This document shows positions 23,862 to 32,510 of a stretch of 32,510 bases of DNA, in pieces (the first letter of the stretch is position 1; every line of letters starts with the position of its first letter). The translations under genes were made by a program, and so were the position numbers. The notes under the pieces were generated by a model. It was given only the letters and a program-made list of their open reading frames with translations. It was not told the origin of the DNA and searched no databases. The stretch comes from Bifidobacterium leontopitheci (GTDB lineage: Bacteria > Actinomycetota > Actinomycetes > Actinomycetales > Bifidobacteriaceae), in NCBI RefSeq assembly GCF_009193355.1, contig NZ_WBVT01000033.1, positions 1-32,510 on the forward strand, given 5' to 3'.

Positions 23862-26060
23862 ATGTCTGATTTCACCGATACCCAACTGCCGCTCGACAAC
23901 ACTTCCGACACGGCGGCCGAGCAGTACGATCCGGCGCACGACTACCATGCGCTCAACGCGATGCTCAACCTGTACGACGCCGACGGCCGCATCCAGTTCG
24001 ACAAGGACAAGGCCGCCGAACGCGAATACGTGACCGGCCACGTCGCCGCGAACATCAAGGGCTTCGCGTCGACCGCCGAACGCCTGCACTACCTGGTCGA
24101 CCACCAGTACTACGAGGGCCACGTCTTCGAACGCTACTCCCCCGAGTTCCTGGACGGCTTCTACGCGCACGCCGAGTCGGCCGGCTTCGAGTTCGGCACG
24201 TTCCTCGGCGCGTTCAAGTTCTACACGTCGTACGCGCTCAAAAGCTTCGACGGCAAGCAGTACCTCGAGGACTTCCCGCAGCGCTGCGCGGCGGTCGCGC
24301 TGGAACTGGCCGCCGGCGACGAGCACGACGCCACCCGGTACCTCGACGAGATGCTCACCGGACGCTTCCAGCCGGCCACCCCGACGTTCCTCAACCTCGG
24401 CAAGGCGCAGCGCGGCGAACCGGTCAGCTGTTTCCTCGTGCGCATCGAAGACAACATGGAGTCCATCTCGCGCGGCATCAACGCGGCCCTGCAGCTGTCC
24501 AAGCGCGGCGGCGGCGTTGCGCTGCTGCTGAGCAACCTGCGCGAGCTCGGCGCGCCGATCAAGCACATCGAAAACCAGTCGAGCGGCGTCGTGCCGGTCA
24601 TGAAACTGCTCGAGGACTCGTTCTCGTACGCGAACCAGCTGGGCGCGCGCCAGGGCGCTGGCGCCGTGTACCTCAACGCGCACCACCCGGACATCATGCG
24701 GTTCCTCGACACCAAGCGCGAGAACGCGGACGAGAAGATCCGCATCAAGTCGCTGGCGCTCGGCGTGGTCATCCCGGACATCACGTTCGAACTGGCCAAG
24801 AAGAAGGCTCCGATGGCCCTGTTCAGCCCGTACGACGTGGAACGCGTGTACGGCAAGCCGTTCGCCGACATCTCCGTGACCGAACACTACGACGAGATGG
24901 TCGCCGACGAGCGCATCAAGAAGACGTACATCGACGCGCGCAAGTTCTTCACCACCATCGCCGAGCTGCAGTTCGAATCCGGCTACCCGTACATCGTCTT
25001 CGAGGACACGGTCAACCGCGCCAACCCGATCGAGGGCCGCGTGACCATGTCGAACCTGTGCTCCGAGATCCTGCAGGTGCAGGAGCCGAGCGCCTACAAC
25101 GAGGACCTCACCTACGCGCACGTCGGCCGCGACATCTCCTGCAACCTCGGCTCGCTCAACATCGCCAAGGCGATGGACGGCGGCCTCGCCGGCACCGTCG
25201 AGACCGCGATCCGCGCGCTCACCGCCGTGGCCGAGCATACGAGCATCGACGCGGTGCCGTCCATCCGCCGCGCCAACGAGGAAGGCCACGCGATCGGCCT
25301 CGGCCAGATGAACCTGCACGGCTTCCTGGCCCGTGAAGGCCTCATGTACGGCTCCGACGAGGCGATCGACTTCACCGACGCCTACTTCATGACCGTCGCC
25401 TATCACGCCTACCGCGCCTCGCATGCGCTGGCCGTCGAGCGTGGCCGCGCATTCGTCGGCTTCGACCGTTCGGACTATGCGAAGCCTGCCGGCGCCGGCA
25501 ACTACTTCGACAAGTACGTGGGCGACGACGCCGAGCCGCTGGGCCCGCGCACCGCGCGCGTCGCCGAGCTGTTCGCGCACTACGGCGTCCACGTGCCGAC
25601 CGTCGACGACTGGAAGGCGCTGCAGGCCGACATCCTGCGCGACGGCATCTACAACCAGAACCTGCAGGCGGTCCCGCCCACCGGCTCGATCTCCTACATC
25701 AACCACTCCACGAGCTCGATTCACCCGATCGCCTCCAAGATCGAGATCCGCAAGGAAGGCAAGATCGGCCGCGTCTACTATCCGGCCGCCTACATGACCA
25801 ACGACAACCTGGAGTACTACAAGGACGCCTACGAGATCGGCTGGAAGGCGATCGTCGACACGTACGCCGCCGCCACGAAGCACGTCGACCAAGGCCTGTC
25901 GCTCACCCTGTTCTTCCCCGACACCGCCACCACGCGCGACCTGAACAAGGCGCAGATCTACGCGTGGCGCAAAGGCATCAAGACGCTCTACTACATCCGC
26001 ATCCGCCAGCAGGCGCTGGAGGGGACGGAAGTGGCCGGCTGCGTGTCGTGCATGCTGTGA
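23862..26060 (+). CDS. nrdE: Class Ib ribonucleotide reductase large subunit NrdE
   Basis: NrdE reduces ribonucleoside diphosphates to deoxy forms, using NrdF's radical. The 732-residue length is normal. It has the [10 protein letters not shown] and RGEPVSCFL segment (catalytic Cys), the NLCSEILQ and NLGSLNIA blocks, GLGQMNLHG and the C-terminal CVSCML, whose cysteines accept electrons from NrdH. The ATG at 23862 has a weak AGGA upstream. It follows nrdI by 115 bp. NrdF lies 568 bp downstream, an unusually wide gap. Confidence 0.96.
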   Translation: MSDFTDTQLPLDNTSDTAAEQYDPAHDYHALNAMLNLYDADGRIQFDKDKAAEREYVTGHVAANIKGFASTAERLHYLVDHQYYEGHVFERYSPEFLDGFYAHAESAGFEFGTFLGAFKFYTSYALKSFDGKQYLEDFPQRCAAVALELAAGDEHDATRYLDEMLTGRFQPATPTFLNLGKAQRGEPVSCFLVRIEDNMESISRGINAALQLSKRGGGVALLLSNLRELGAPIKHIENQSSGVVPVMKLLEDSFSYANQLGARQGAGAVYLNAHHPDIMRFLDTKRENADEKIRIKSLALGVVIPDITFELAKKKAPMALFSPYDVERVYGKPFADISVTEHYDEMVADERIKKTYIDARKFFTTIAELQFESGYPYIVFEDTVNRANPIEGRVTMSNLCSEILQVQEPSAYNEDLTYAHVGRDISCNLGSLNIAKAMDGGLAGTVETAIRALTAVAEHTSIDAVPSIRRANEEGHAIGLGQMNLHGFLAREGLMYGSDEAIDFTDAYFMTVAYHAYRASHALAVERGRAFVGFDRSDYAKPAGAGNYFDKYVGDDAEPLGPRTARVAELFAHYGVHVPTVDDWKALQADILRDGIYNQNLQAVPPTGSISYINHSTSSIHPIASKIEIRKEGKIGRVYYPAAYMTNDNLEYYKDAYEIGWKAIVDTYAAATKHVDQGLSLTLFFPDTATTRDLNKAQIYAWRKGIKTLYYIRIRQQALEGTEVAGCVSCML

Positions 26061-26169
26061 TGGAATCGCGTGTGACGGAGTGTCATCTGCGTTGCGGCGG
26101 ACTCGACGTACTGTTGTACGCCTTCGCCCGCCGCGCCTTGATGCCACACACGTCACACACGATTCCATC
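26059..26169. repeat. Long imperfect palindrome directly after nrdE
   Basis: Arms at 26059-26077 and 26151-26169 are complementary at 18 of 19 positions. Inside, GCGGCGG (26094-26100) pairs with CCGCCGC (26128-26134), and GTACTGTTGTAC (26108-26119) forms the tip. The whole 111 bp could fold into one long hairpin that begins within the nrdE stop codon. It could be a terminator or mRNA stabiliser. It does not share the core of the two elements further downstream. Confidence 0.7.
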
Positions 26170-26203
26170 GGGCCGGCCATCATCGTGATGTCCAGGCTTC
26201 GCC

Positions 26204-26292
26204 GTGTGAGGGCGGCGGCATGCGTTGCTCGACACACTCAAGGCCGTTCGGTCAAGCCTACGGTCGAGCAACGCATGCCGCCGCCCTCACAC
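26204..26292 (+). repeat. Palindromic element, copy B (30-bp stem, 29-nt loop)
   Basis: The arms at 26204-26233 and 26263-26292 are perfectly complementary over 30 bp around a 29-nt loop (26234-26262) that contains GGCCGTTCGGTC, itself able to form a mini-hairpin. A second copy in the opposite orientation lies at 26468-26554. It sits 56 bp upstream of a 29-codon ORF. I do not recognise the family. Confidence 0.9.
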
Positions 26293-26334
26293 TCCGCGTT
26301 CAACCAAGCCATGCAGTAATGCACGTCAACATAA

Positions 26335-27621
<1,287 letters not shown>

Positions 27622-27643
27622 TCGGCTGTCGCGCACATCATCG

Positions 27644-27697
27644 ACCGTCACCGTCGCGCCGTGGTCATGCCGCGGCGAGGTGGTGACGGTTGTTTCT
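27644..27697 (+). terminator. Terminator after nrdF
   Basis: ACCGTCACC (27644-27652) pairs perfectly with GGTGACGGT (27682-27690), with additional inner pairing, and is followed by TGTTTCT. It starts 23 bp after the nrdF stop codon. Confidence 0.65.
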
Positions 27698-27731
27698 ATG
27701 GAGGGTTATCAAACGGCGTGGTTTCGCGGTT

Positions 27732-27767
27732 TCGGCCGGTTCGCCGCGAGGTGCGCGAACCGGCCGA
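27732..27767. promoter_or_regulatory. 13-bp perfect inverted repeat before the PLP-enzyme gene
   Basis: The arms at 27732-27744 and 27755-27767 are perfectly complementary, with a 10-nt loop. The right arm ends 18 bp before the gene's ATG, and there is no obvious ribosome binding site there. It could be an operator, a terminator for upstream transcripts, or a structure controlling translation. Confidence 0.55.
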
Positions 27768-27785
27768 TGATGGCAGACTTGAGCC

Positions 27786-29006
27786 ATGACTTCCGATCTT
27801 GTGCATCACGGCGAATCATTCGACGGCATTCCGCTCGGCTTCGCCACGCAATCCATTCACCTGGGCAACGGGGTTGACGCCGAGACCGGCGCGATACGTC
27901 GCCCGATCACGCTGGCGAACGCCTACGCGCTCCCGTATGACCCGTCCGACATCAACTGGTCGAGTTCGGACGTGAACCTGTACACCCGTAACGGCCATCC
28001 GAACCAGCGGTATCTTGAGGCGAAGCTCGCCCGGCTTGAGGGGACCGAGGATGCGGTCGTGCTCGCCTCCGGCGTGGCCGCGCTCGCCGCGACGTTCACG
28101 ACGCTGCTGAACCGCGGCGACCACGCGATTTTCTCGGACACCACGTACATAGCCGCATACCGGCTGCTCAACGAGATCCTGCCGGAGAAGTACGGCATCG
28201 AGACGTCCATCGTCGACACGTCCGACCCCGAGAACGTCCGTGCCGCGATCCGGCCGAACACCAGGCTCGTGCACATCGAGACGCCGGCCAATCCGACGTT
28301 GAAGGTCACGGATATCGAAGCGGTGGCGACGATCGCGCATGGGGCCGGTGCGTTGCTTTCGGTCGACAACACGTTCAATTCGCCGTTCAATGTCAGGCCG
28401 GTGGATTTCGGCGCCGACGTGGTCATCGAAAGCCTCACCAAGTACATCAACGGCCATGGTGACGCGCTGGGCGGCGCCATCGCCTGCTCCAAGGAGCTGA
28501 CGGACCGTATCCGGTTCACGTATCAGGTGAACTACGGCGGCATCATCTCCCCGTTCAACGCGTGGCTCATCAACCGAGGTTCGGTGACGCTGCCGTTGCG
28601 CATGCGGCAGCACAACGCCTCCGCGCTGGCCGTCGCGAGGCACCTGGAGTCCCTGCCGCAGGTGAGGTTCGTGGCGTATCCGGGTTTGGAGTCGCATCCG
28701 CATCATGATGTGGCGGCACGGCAGCTCGCCCGTCCGGATTCCGGGTTCGGCGGCGTGCTGTCGTTCGGTCTTGACACCGACCATGATGGGCATAACCGGT
28801 TCGTCAGCAAGCTCAATGTCATCACGTCGGCGGTCTCGCTGGGCCACGACGAGAGCCTCATCGTCTTCCTCGGTGAGGATGACGAGCGGCAGTACCTGTA
28901 TCCGCCCGAGTTCCATCGTGGATTCTTCCGTCTTGCCGTGGGGCTTGAGGACACCGACGATCTGATTCGCGACATCGACCACGCGTTGCGCGAGACCGGG
29001 CTGTAA
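27786..29006 (+). CDS. Cys/Met-metabolism PLP-dependent enzyme (cystathionine gamma-synthase/methionine gamma-lyase family)
   Basis: The fold is that of the trans-sulfuration PLP enzymes: YTRNGHPNQRYLEAKLARLEG, ASGVAA (PLP phosphate region), HIETPANPTLKVTDI, LLSVDNTFNSP (Asp for the pyridine N) and the PLP-lysine in ESLTKYINGHGDALGG. The 406-residue length is normal. Sequence alone does not decide between cystathionine synthesis, beta or gamma elimination and sulfhydrylation. The ATG at 27786 has no clear ribosome binding site. It stands alone between hairpins. Confidence 0.92.
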   Translation: MTSDLVHHGESFDGIPLGFATQSIHLGNGVDAETGAIRRPITLANAYALPYDPSDINWSSSDVNLYTRNGHPNQRYLEAKLARLEGTEDAVVLASGVAALAATFTTLLNRGDHAIFSDTTYIAAYRLLNEILPEKYGIETSIVDTSDPENVRAAIRPNTRLVHIETPANPTLKVTDIEAVATIAHGAGALLSVDNTFNSPFNVRPVDFGADVVIESLTKYINGHGDALGGAIACSKELTDRIRFTYQVNYGGIISPFNAWLINRGSVTLPLRMRQHNASALAVARHLESLPQVRFVAYPGLESHPHHDVAARQLARPDSGFGGVLSFGLDTDHDGHNRFVSKLNVITSAVSLGHDESLIVFLGEDDERQYLYPPEFHRGFFRLAVGLEDTDDLIRDIDHALRETGL

Positions 29007-29071
29007 CAGCGTCACCGGTTCCGCTGCGGTCTGCGGCAACGACAAACAGGACCGTCACAATCGGGCCGATG

Positions 29072-29110
29072 CCATCTTGGACCGGTGCCGTAAGGCCGAT
29101 GCCAAGATGG
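29072..29110 (+). terminator. Inverted repeat after the PLP-enzyme gene
   Basis: CCATCTTGG (29072-29080) pairs with CCAAGATGG (29102-29110) and is followed by TTTA. A GGCCGATGCCA motif also recurs as a direct repeat. It lies 65 bp after the stop codon. Confidence 0.45.
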
Positions 29111-29122
29111 TTTACCACCAGA

Positions 29123-29161
29123 CCGCGGGAGGCCGGGATGCATGTTCCCGGCCTCCCGCGG
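29123..29161. terminator. Strong 15-bp hairpin between convergent genes
   Basis: CCGCGGGAGGCCGGG (29123-29137) is perfectly complementary to 29147-29161, with a 9-nt loop. It lies between the PLP-enzyme gene (+) and the DUF2207 gene (-), whose stop is 10 bp away, and could stop transcription from both sides. No T tract is present. Confidence 0.6.
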
Positions 29162-29170
29162 CCTGTCATG

Positions 29171-31474
29171 TCAGCGTCCGCCGAACGAGCCGCCGCCGGA
29201 ACCGCCGGACGATCCGCCGAATCCGCCTCCGCTGAAACTGCCTCCCGATCCGCCGAATCCGCCGAACGAGCCGCCGGAGCCGCTGCCGCCTGTCGATTGC
29301 GGCCGTGCGGCGTTGATCGTGGACCGGATGTCCGCTAACCCGGAGTTAAGCTGCGCCCCGATGTCGTTGAAGTTCGCCGAGAAGGACGACGCGTCGAAGG
29401 ACGGTGTGAACCGCGTTCCCGCACCGCCCGCGGCACCGCCTGACATGGCGGAGCCGTACCGGTAGCGCCAGCCGTACGGACGGTAGCCCCAGTAAAGCAG
29501 CGATCCGGTGGCATGACGGTCCAGCCATGCGGGGTCGGTCACCTGCGGATACGCCTTGGCCAGCTCGGCCATGGCCTTATCGGCGATGCCGAACGCCGCC
29601 GCATACACAAGATAGCGGTCCCACAGCGCGATGTCGGCGGCCCCACGGTCGGTGAAGTCGCTGAAATCGGTGAGATACCGGTACAGACCTTGCACTTGCC
29701 CCGCATATTGCTGTCCGGCAGGCGTCAGCACGGCACCGACCGCATAGGCCATGTCGAACACGCCGCCGATCATGATCGGGATGCCGAGCAGCAGCGCCAC
29801 GGTCAGGTTCCCCCACACCATCGAGACCGCTGCCGCGCCGAACGACAGCGACACCGCGAGCACGCCCATGACGCGGGCCATGCCGCCGCCGCTGTCCGTG
29901 GCGCCAAGCATGGCGAATTCGTTGCGGCATGACGTCGTGTATCGTTCGAGCGTCTGATAGCCGGCATGCCATTGGCTGCACGCCTTCTTCATCCGGTCAA
30001 GGTCGAATACCGGGGAACCGACGCGTTTCGACACTGCGATCAGCAGTCCCAGTGCGTCGGCTTCGCTGCGGCCCAGACGCAGCTTTTGTCTGGCTTTCGC
30101 ATCCAAGCCCGCCGGCAGGATGACCAGCGTCATCGTCGTGCCGGCTGCGGACTGCCGTCCGGCATCGGACCCGATCATCGAGGCGAGACCGGCGTTGTCC
30201 GCGTCGCTCAGGTCGATGCCGTGGTACAGGCTTGCCGGCCCGGGGTATATCGCCAGTGCCCGTTTCGATACGAGCGAGAGCATCGTCGCCGTCATCTGCC
30301 GCGAGTCAAGGGAGCCCTGCGACAGGCCGATGATGTCGCTCATCTTCGCGGCGCTGGCGGGGCTGAGATTCGGCGGCTCACGCCAGTATTCGATGTCACC
30401 CTGATACTGTGATCGCCGGTAGCTGCGAATCGCGGAGGCCAGGCCGACCGCGACCATCGTCAGTCCGGCCACCACCACGAGCCCCCAGATCAGCAGCCGC
30501 ACCCGTGCCTGAGTGCGCTGGGAGTCCCGCCATGTGGTCTCCTGCTCGTCTTCGGCGGTCTGCAATGTGCGCAGGCGGTCTCCGCTACGCCGGCGTATCC
30601 AGTTGCCGTCACCGCTGCTCCAGTCGGATGGCTGTTTGACGGCATCGGCGTCATAGGCGGCTACAAGGTCGATGTACGATCCTGCGCGCACGTCGTAGGC
30701 CGTGAACCGCAACGACCCGTCGGAGTATCGTCCCGTTTCGGATGTGCCGGTGTAATGCAGCCACGCCCAACTGCTGTCTCCGTCGATGCCGGAGGGGAAG
30801 CGTACGACGCCGTTAAGCGTGCCGATGGGAACGAGGTTGCTGTCGCCGACCGGCTCCCACTGGAATGTGGCGATGTCGTCATACAAGGTCGTCGCGCCAT
30901 GCAGGGTCATGGAGACCTTGAATCGCAGGCTGCTCGCTTTGACGGTGGCTGGGATGTTCCATCCGATTTCAACGGTTTTGCGCTGGCTGTCGGCCAAAGC
31001 CGCGGCATCACCGTCGTCGGGGATGCTGTAGCCGTCCTTGGCCGGATCATATGGCTGCGGATCGTCTTCCGTGGTGACGTCGGCGATGTACCAGCGGCCT
31101 GCGTAGTCGCTGTCCCATGTCGCATCGTCGATGTCGGCGGGATTCACGACCTGCCCTTGGCGGTACTGTTCGCCTGCGGTGATGTTGCGCACGCTGATGT
31201 CGGTGATGTTGGTCAGCCGCGCCGGTTTCAGCGTGTATTGCTGAAACAGTTGCTTCCACGGGCGGTCACCATCGCGTTTGCGCAGTTGCATGTCGATGTC
31301 CTGCGTGACGCGGATGCTGCCGTCACTCTGCACGGTCGCCTCGTAGTCGAGCGTGCGATAGCTCAGATCGGGCTTGTTGCCGGAGAACAGCGCAAAGCCG
31401 ACCATGCCGCCGAAGACCACGACCGTGGCGATCAGCGCGGAGATCAGTGACCGTACGACCCGTTTCCCGTTCAT
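29171..31474 (-). CDS. DUF2207-family membrane protein
   Basis: The protein starts with a transmembrane helix (about residues 9-30), followed by a large outer domain with Asp/Thr-rich sheets (to about 320) that matches the DUF2207 region. A second helix lies near 335-355 and two more hydrophobic helices near 545-590. The C-terminus is a Gly/Ser/Phe-rich tail (repeated GGS, GGFGG) typical of the family. It is cotranscribed after lemA, a common pairing. The function is unknown. I use the second ATG (31474), with GGAG 6 nt upstream; the ATG at 31486 has no spacing for a ribosome binding site. Confidence 0.88.
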   Translation of the reverse strand: MNGKRVVRSLISALIATVVVFGGMVGFALFSGNKPDLSYRTLDYEATVQSDGSIRVTQDIDMQLRKRDGDRPWKQLFQQYTLKPARLTNITDISVRNITAGEQYRQGQVVNPADIDDATWDSDYAGRWYIADVTTEDDPQPYDPAKDGYSIPDDGDAAALADSQRKTVEIGWNIPATVKASSLRFKVSMTLHGATTLYDDIATFQWEPVGDSNLVPIGTLNGVVRFPSGIDGDSSWAWLHYTGTSETGRYSDGSLRFTAYDVRAGSYIDLVAAYDADAVKQPSDWSSGDGNWIRRRSGDRLRTLQTAEDEQETTWRDSQRTQARVRLLIWGLVVVAGLTMVAVGLASAIRSYRRSQYQGDIEYWREPPNLSPASAAKMSDIIGLSQGSLDSRQMTATMLSLVSKRALAIYPGPASLYHGIDLSDADNAGLASMIGSDAGRQSAAGTTMTLVILPAGLDAKARQKLRLGRSEADALGLLIAVSKRVGSPVFDLDRMKKACSQWHAGYQTLERYTTSCRNEFAMLGATDSGGGMARVMGVLAVSLSFGAAAVSMVWGNLTVALLLGIPIMIGGVFDMAYAVGAVLTPAGQQYAGQVQGLYRYLTDFSDFTDRGAADIALWDRYLVYAAAFGIADKAMAELAKAYPQVTDPAWLDRHATGSLLYWGYRPYGWRYRYGSAMSGGAAGGAGTRFTPSFDASSFSANFNDIGAQLNSGLADIRSTINAARPQSTGGSGSGGSFGGFGGSGGSFSGGGFGGSSGGSGGGSFGGR

Positions 31475-31551
31475 GGTCGTCTCCATTCCTCATTGATGTT
31501 CTGCGACGGCGCCGCATCGGTGCCGCGCGGACGCGTCTGCAGGCACGCCGG

Positions 31552-32124
31552 TCAGAAGCGCACTTGCGGCGCCTGTCGAGCGGTCTCCTCGACCTGGAAG
31601 TACGCCGCCTGCTGGAAGTGGAACATGCCGGCGATGATGTTGCTGGGCACGGTTTCGATCTTCGTGTTGTACTTGAGGACGACATCGTTGTAGAACTGCC
31701 GCGCATAGGCGATTTTCGATTCGAGCGCCTTGAGCTGACCCTGAAGGTCCATGAAGTTCTGATTGGCTTGCAACTGCGGGTAGGCTTCGGCCGTGGCCTG
31801 CAGGTTGAACAATGCGCGTGACAGCGCGTTCTCCGCCTGAATGCGGTCGGTGGCGGTCGCACGCGGGTCGGATGCCGCCGCAACGACGCCGGCGCGTGCC
31901 TGCGTCACCTGGGTGAGCACCTGCGATTCATGGCCGGCATACCCTTTGACCGTTTCGACAAGATTCGGAATGAGGTCGGCGCGCTGTTTGAGCTGCACGT
32001 CGATCTGCGCCCATCCGTTCCCCACTCGGTTGCGCAATGCGACCAGACCGTTGTAGGCGCCCACAGCCCACAACACCAGTACGATGAGAATGACGAGGAT
32101 TATCGCCAGTATGATCCATCCCAT
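31552..32124 (-). CDS. lemA: LemA family protein
   Basis: It has an N-terminal transmembrane helix (about residues 2-24) followed by an antiparallel helical domain with [32 protein letters not shown], the family signature, and [17 protein letters not shown] segments near 140. The length of 190 residues is normal. LemA proteins are membrane-anchored, outward-facing, and poorly understood. ATG at 32124 with AAGGAG 8 nt upstream. It forms an operon with the DUF2207 gene (gap 77 bp). Confidence 0.95.
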   Translation of the reverse strand: MGWIILAIILVILIVLVLWAVGAYNGLVALRNRVGNGWAQIDVQLKQRADLIPNLVETVKGYAGHESQVLTQVTQARAGVVAAASDPRATATDRIQAENALSRALFNLQATAEAYPQLQANQNFMDLQGQLKALESKIAYARQFYNDVVLKYNTKIETVPSNIIAGMFHFQQAAYFQVEETARQAPQVRF

Positions 32125-32264
32125 GAATACGCTCCTTACCGTTCGCCGGCGGCATCAGCACCACCGCTGATGACCATTGTTCCAGAGCTTGCCGCCAAGC
32201 GGTAGATATCTTCCCTTTTTCGCGTCCGTACGGCGAGTCGTCAGTGACAGCAATGCGAACAGGT

Positions 32265-32295
32265 GGTGGATAACTGTGGATAAGTCTGTGGATAA
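32265..32295 (-). promoter_or_regulatory. Cluster of three DnaA-box-like 9-mers
   Basis: On the minus strand, TTATCCACA occurs twice exactly (32287-32295 and 32275-32283) and once as TTATCCACC (32265-32273), all in one direction at 12- and 10-bp spacing. TTATCCACA is the strong DnaA box. The cluster sits between the 5S rRNA and lemA, about 140 bp upstream of lemA. There is no dnaA or obvious AT-rich unwinding element near it in the window. Confidence 0.7.
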
Positions 32296-32347
32296 GTCTT
32301 GTACTGGTGACGGCAGGCGTCCCCGGACTTCCCATGGGGGATACAAG

Positions 32348-32384
32348 TGGACCCCCGGGGGCTTTCGCCTCGTCCGGGGGTCCA
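32348..32384 (-). terminator. Hairpin downstream of the 5S rRNA
   Basis: The arms at 32348-32358 and 32374-32384 pair perfectly over 11 bp. The loop contains GGCGAAAGCC, a small stem with a GAAA tetraloop. It lies 15 bp after the end of the 5S rRNA and likely ends the rRNA operon or serves as a processing signal. No T tract follows. Confidence 0.7.
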
Positions 32385-32398
32385 TCCAACGGTGAATG

Positions 32399-32510
32399 CG
32401 GCGGCGTGCTACTCTCCCACACCCTCACAAGTGCAGTACCATCGCCGTGCCAGGCCTTAGCTTCCGGGTTCGGAAAGGGACCGGGCGTCTCACCTGGGCC
32501 ATGGCCGCCG
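32399..32510 (-). rRNA. rrf: 5S ribosomal RNA (5' end cut by window edge)
   Basis: Read on the minus strand, the sequence starts with CGGCGGCCATGGCCCAGG and contains the loop-B/C region CCGAACCCGGAAGC and GAGAGTAGCACGCCGCC at the end, all 5S rRNA hallmarks. Terminal helix I pairs CGGCGGC at 32504-32510 with GCCGCCG at 32399-32405. A few 5' nucleotides probably lie beyond the window. It is the 3' end of an rRNA operon transcribed towards lemA. Confidence 0.95.

Noticed and set aside
23727..26237. A minus-strand open frame of over 800 codons
   Set aside because: It is antisense to nrdE, whose reading is certain, and has shadow-like composition.
32265..32295. Chromosome origin
   Set aside because: Three DnaA-like boxes alone are not enough: no dnaA, dnaN or AT-rich unwinding region is seen here. 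Kept as a finding only.

Overview
The window is about 32.5 kb of GC-rich DNA from a high-GC Gram-positive bacterium, most likely Bifidobacterium. Supporting signs are a mycobacterial-style sensor kinase/response regulator pair beside a pst operon, a DivIVA-like coiled-coil protein, an nrdHIEF ribonucleotide reductase cluster, AGGAG-type ribosome binding sites with frequent GTG starts, and a 5S rRNA of the bifidobacterial type. The genus is inferred from remembered family resemblance; no database search was possible. Most genes are ordinary housekeeping genes.

Layout. Positions 1-7000 (minus strand) hold a phosphate regulon: sensor kinase, response regulator, pstS, pstC, pstA and pstB, with a PHO-box-like 11-bp direct repeat before pstS and a hairpin between pstS and pstC. 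No phoU is present here. Positions 7100-10400 (minus) hold two tandem class I DAHP synthase genes and an MTA/SAH nucleosidase, preceded by a terminator-like hairpin that may act as an attenuator. Positions 10400-10900 are non-coding, with three 30-bp palindromes at exact 71-bp spacing followed by a chain of short hairpins. Positions 10900-19000 (minus) hold pepC, a DivIVA-like protein, pyroglutamyl peptidase, ispD, a YfiH/PgeF laccase-domain protein and a U32 peptidase. A second palindromic array of exactly 71-bp period lies between the last two.

Positions 19200-20500 hold an AT-richer island: a PIN-domain toxin without a usable start codon and its HTH antitoxin, with an operator-like palindrome upstream. 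An AraC-type regulator (+) and an aldo/keto reductase (-) follow and converge. Positions 22680-27620 (+) carry nrdH-nrdI-nrdE-nrdF behind two NrdR-box-like sites. The 568-bp nrdE-nrdF gap contains three long palindromes and a 29-codon ORF with a good ribosome binding site. Two of the palindromes are copies of one 29-nt-loop hairpin element in opposite orientation, and their stems differ by base-pair-preserving changes.

Positions 27780-29010 (+) encode a Cys/Met-metabolism PLP enzyme. Positions 29170-32124 (minus) encode a LemA protein and a DUF2207 membrane protein. Upstream of lemA lies a cluster of three DnaA-box-like 9-mers, then the end of an rRNA operon (5S rRNA, minus strand, cut by the window edge).

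The most interesting unexplained signals are the paired hairpin elements around the small ORF in the nrd operon, the two palindrome arrays that share a 71-bp period and GTCAC/GTGAC ends, the broken or unusually started PIN toxin, and the DnaA-box cluster.
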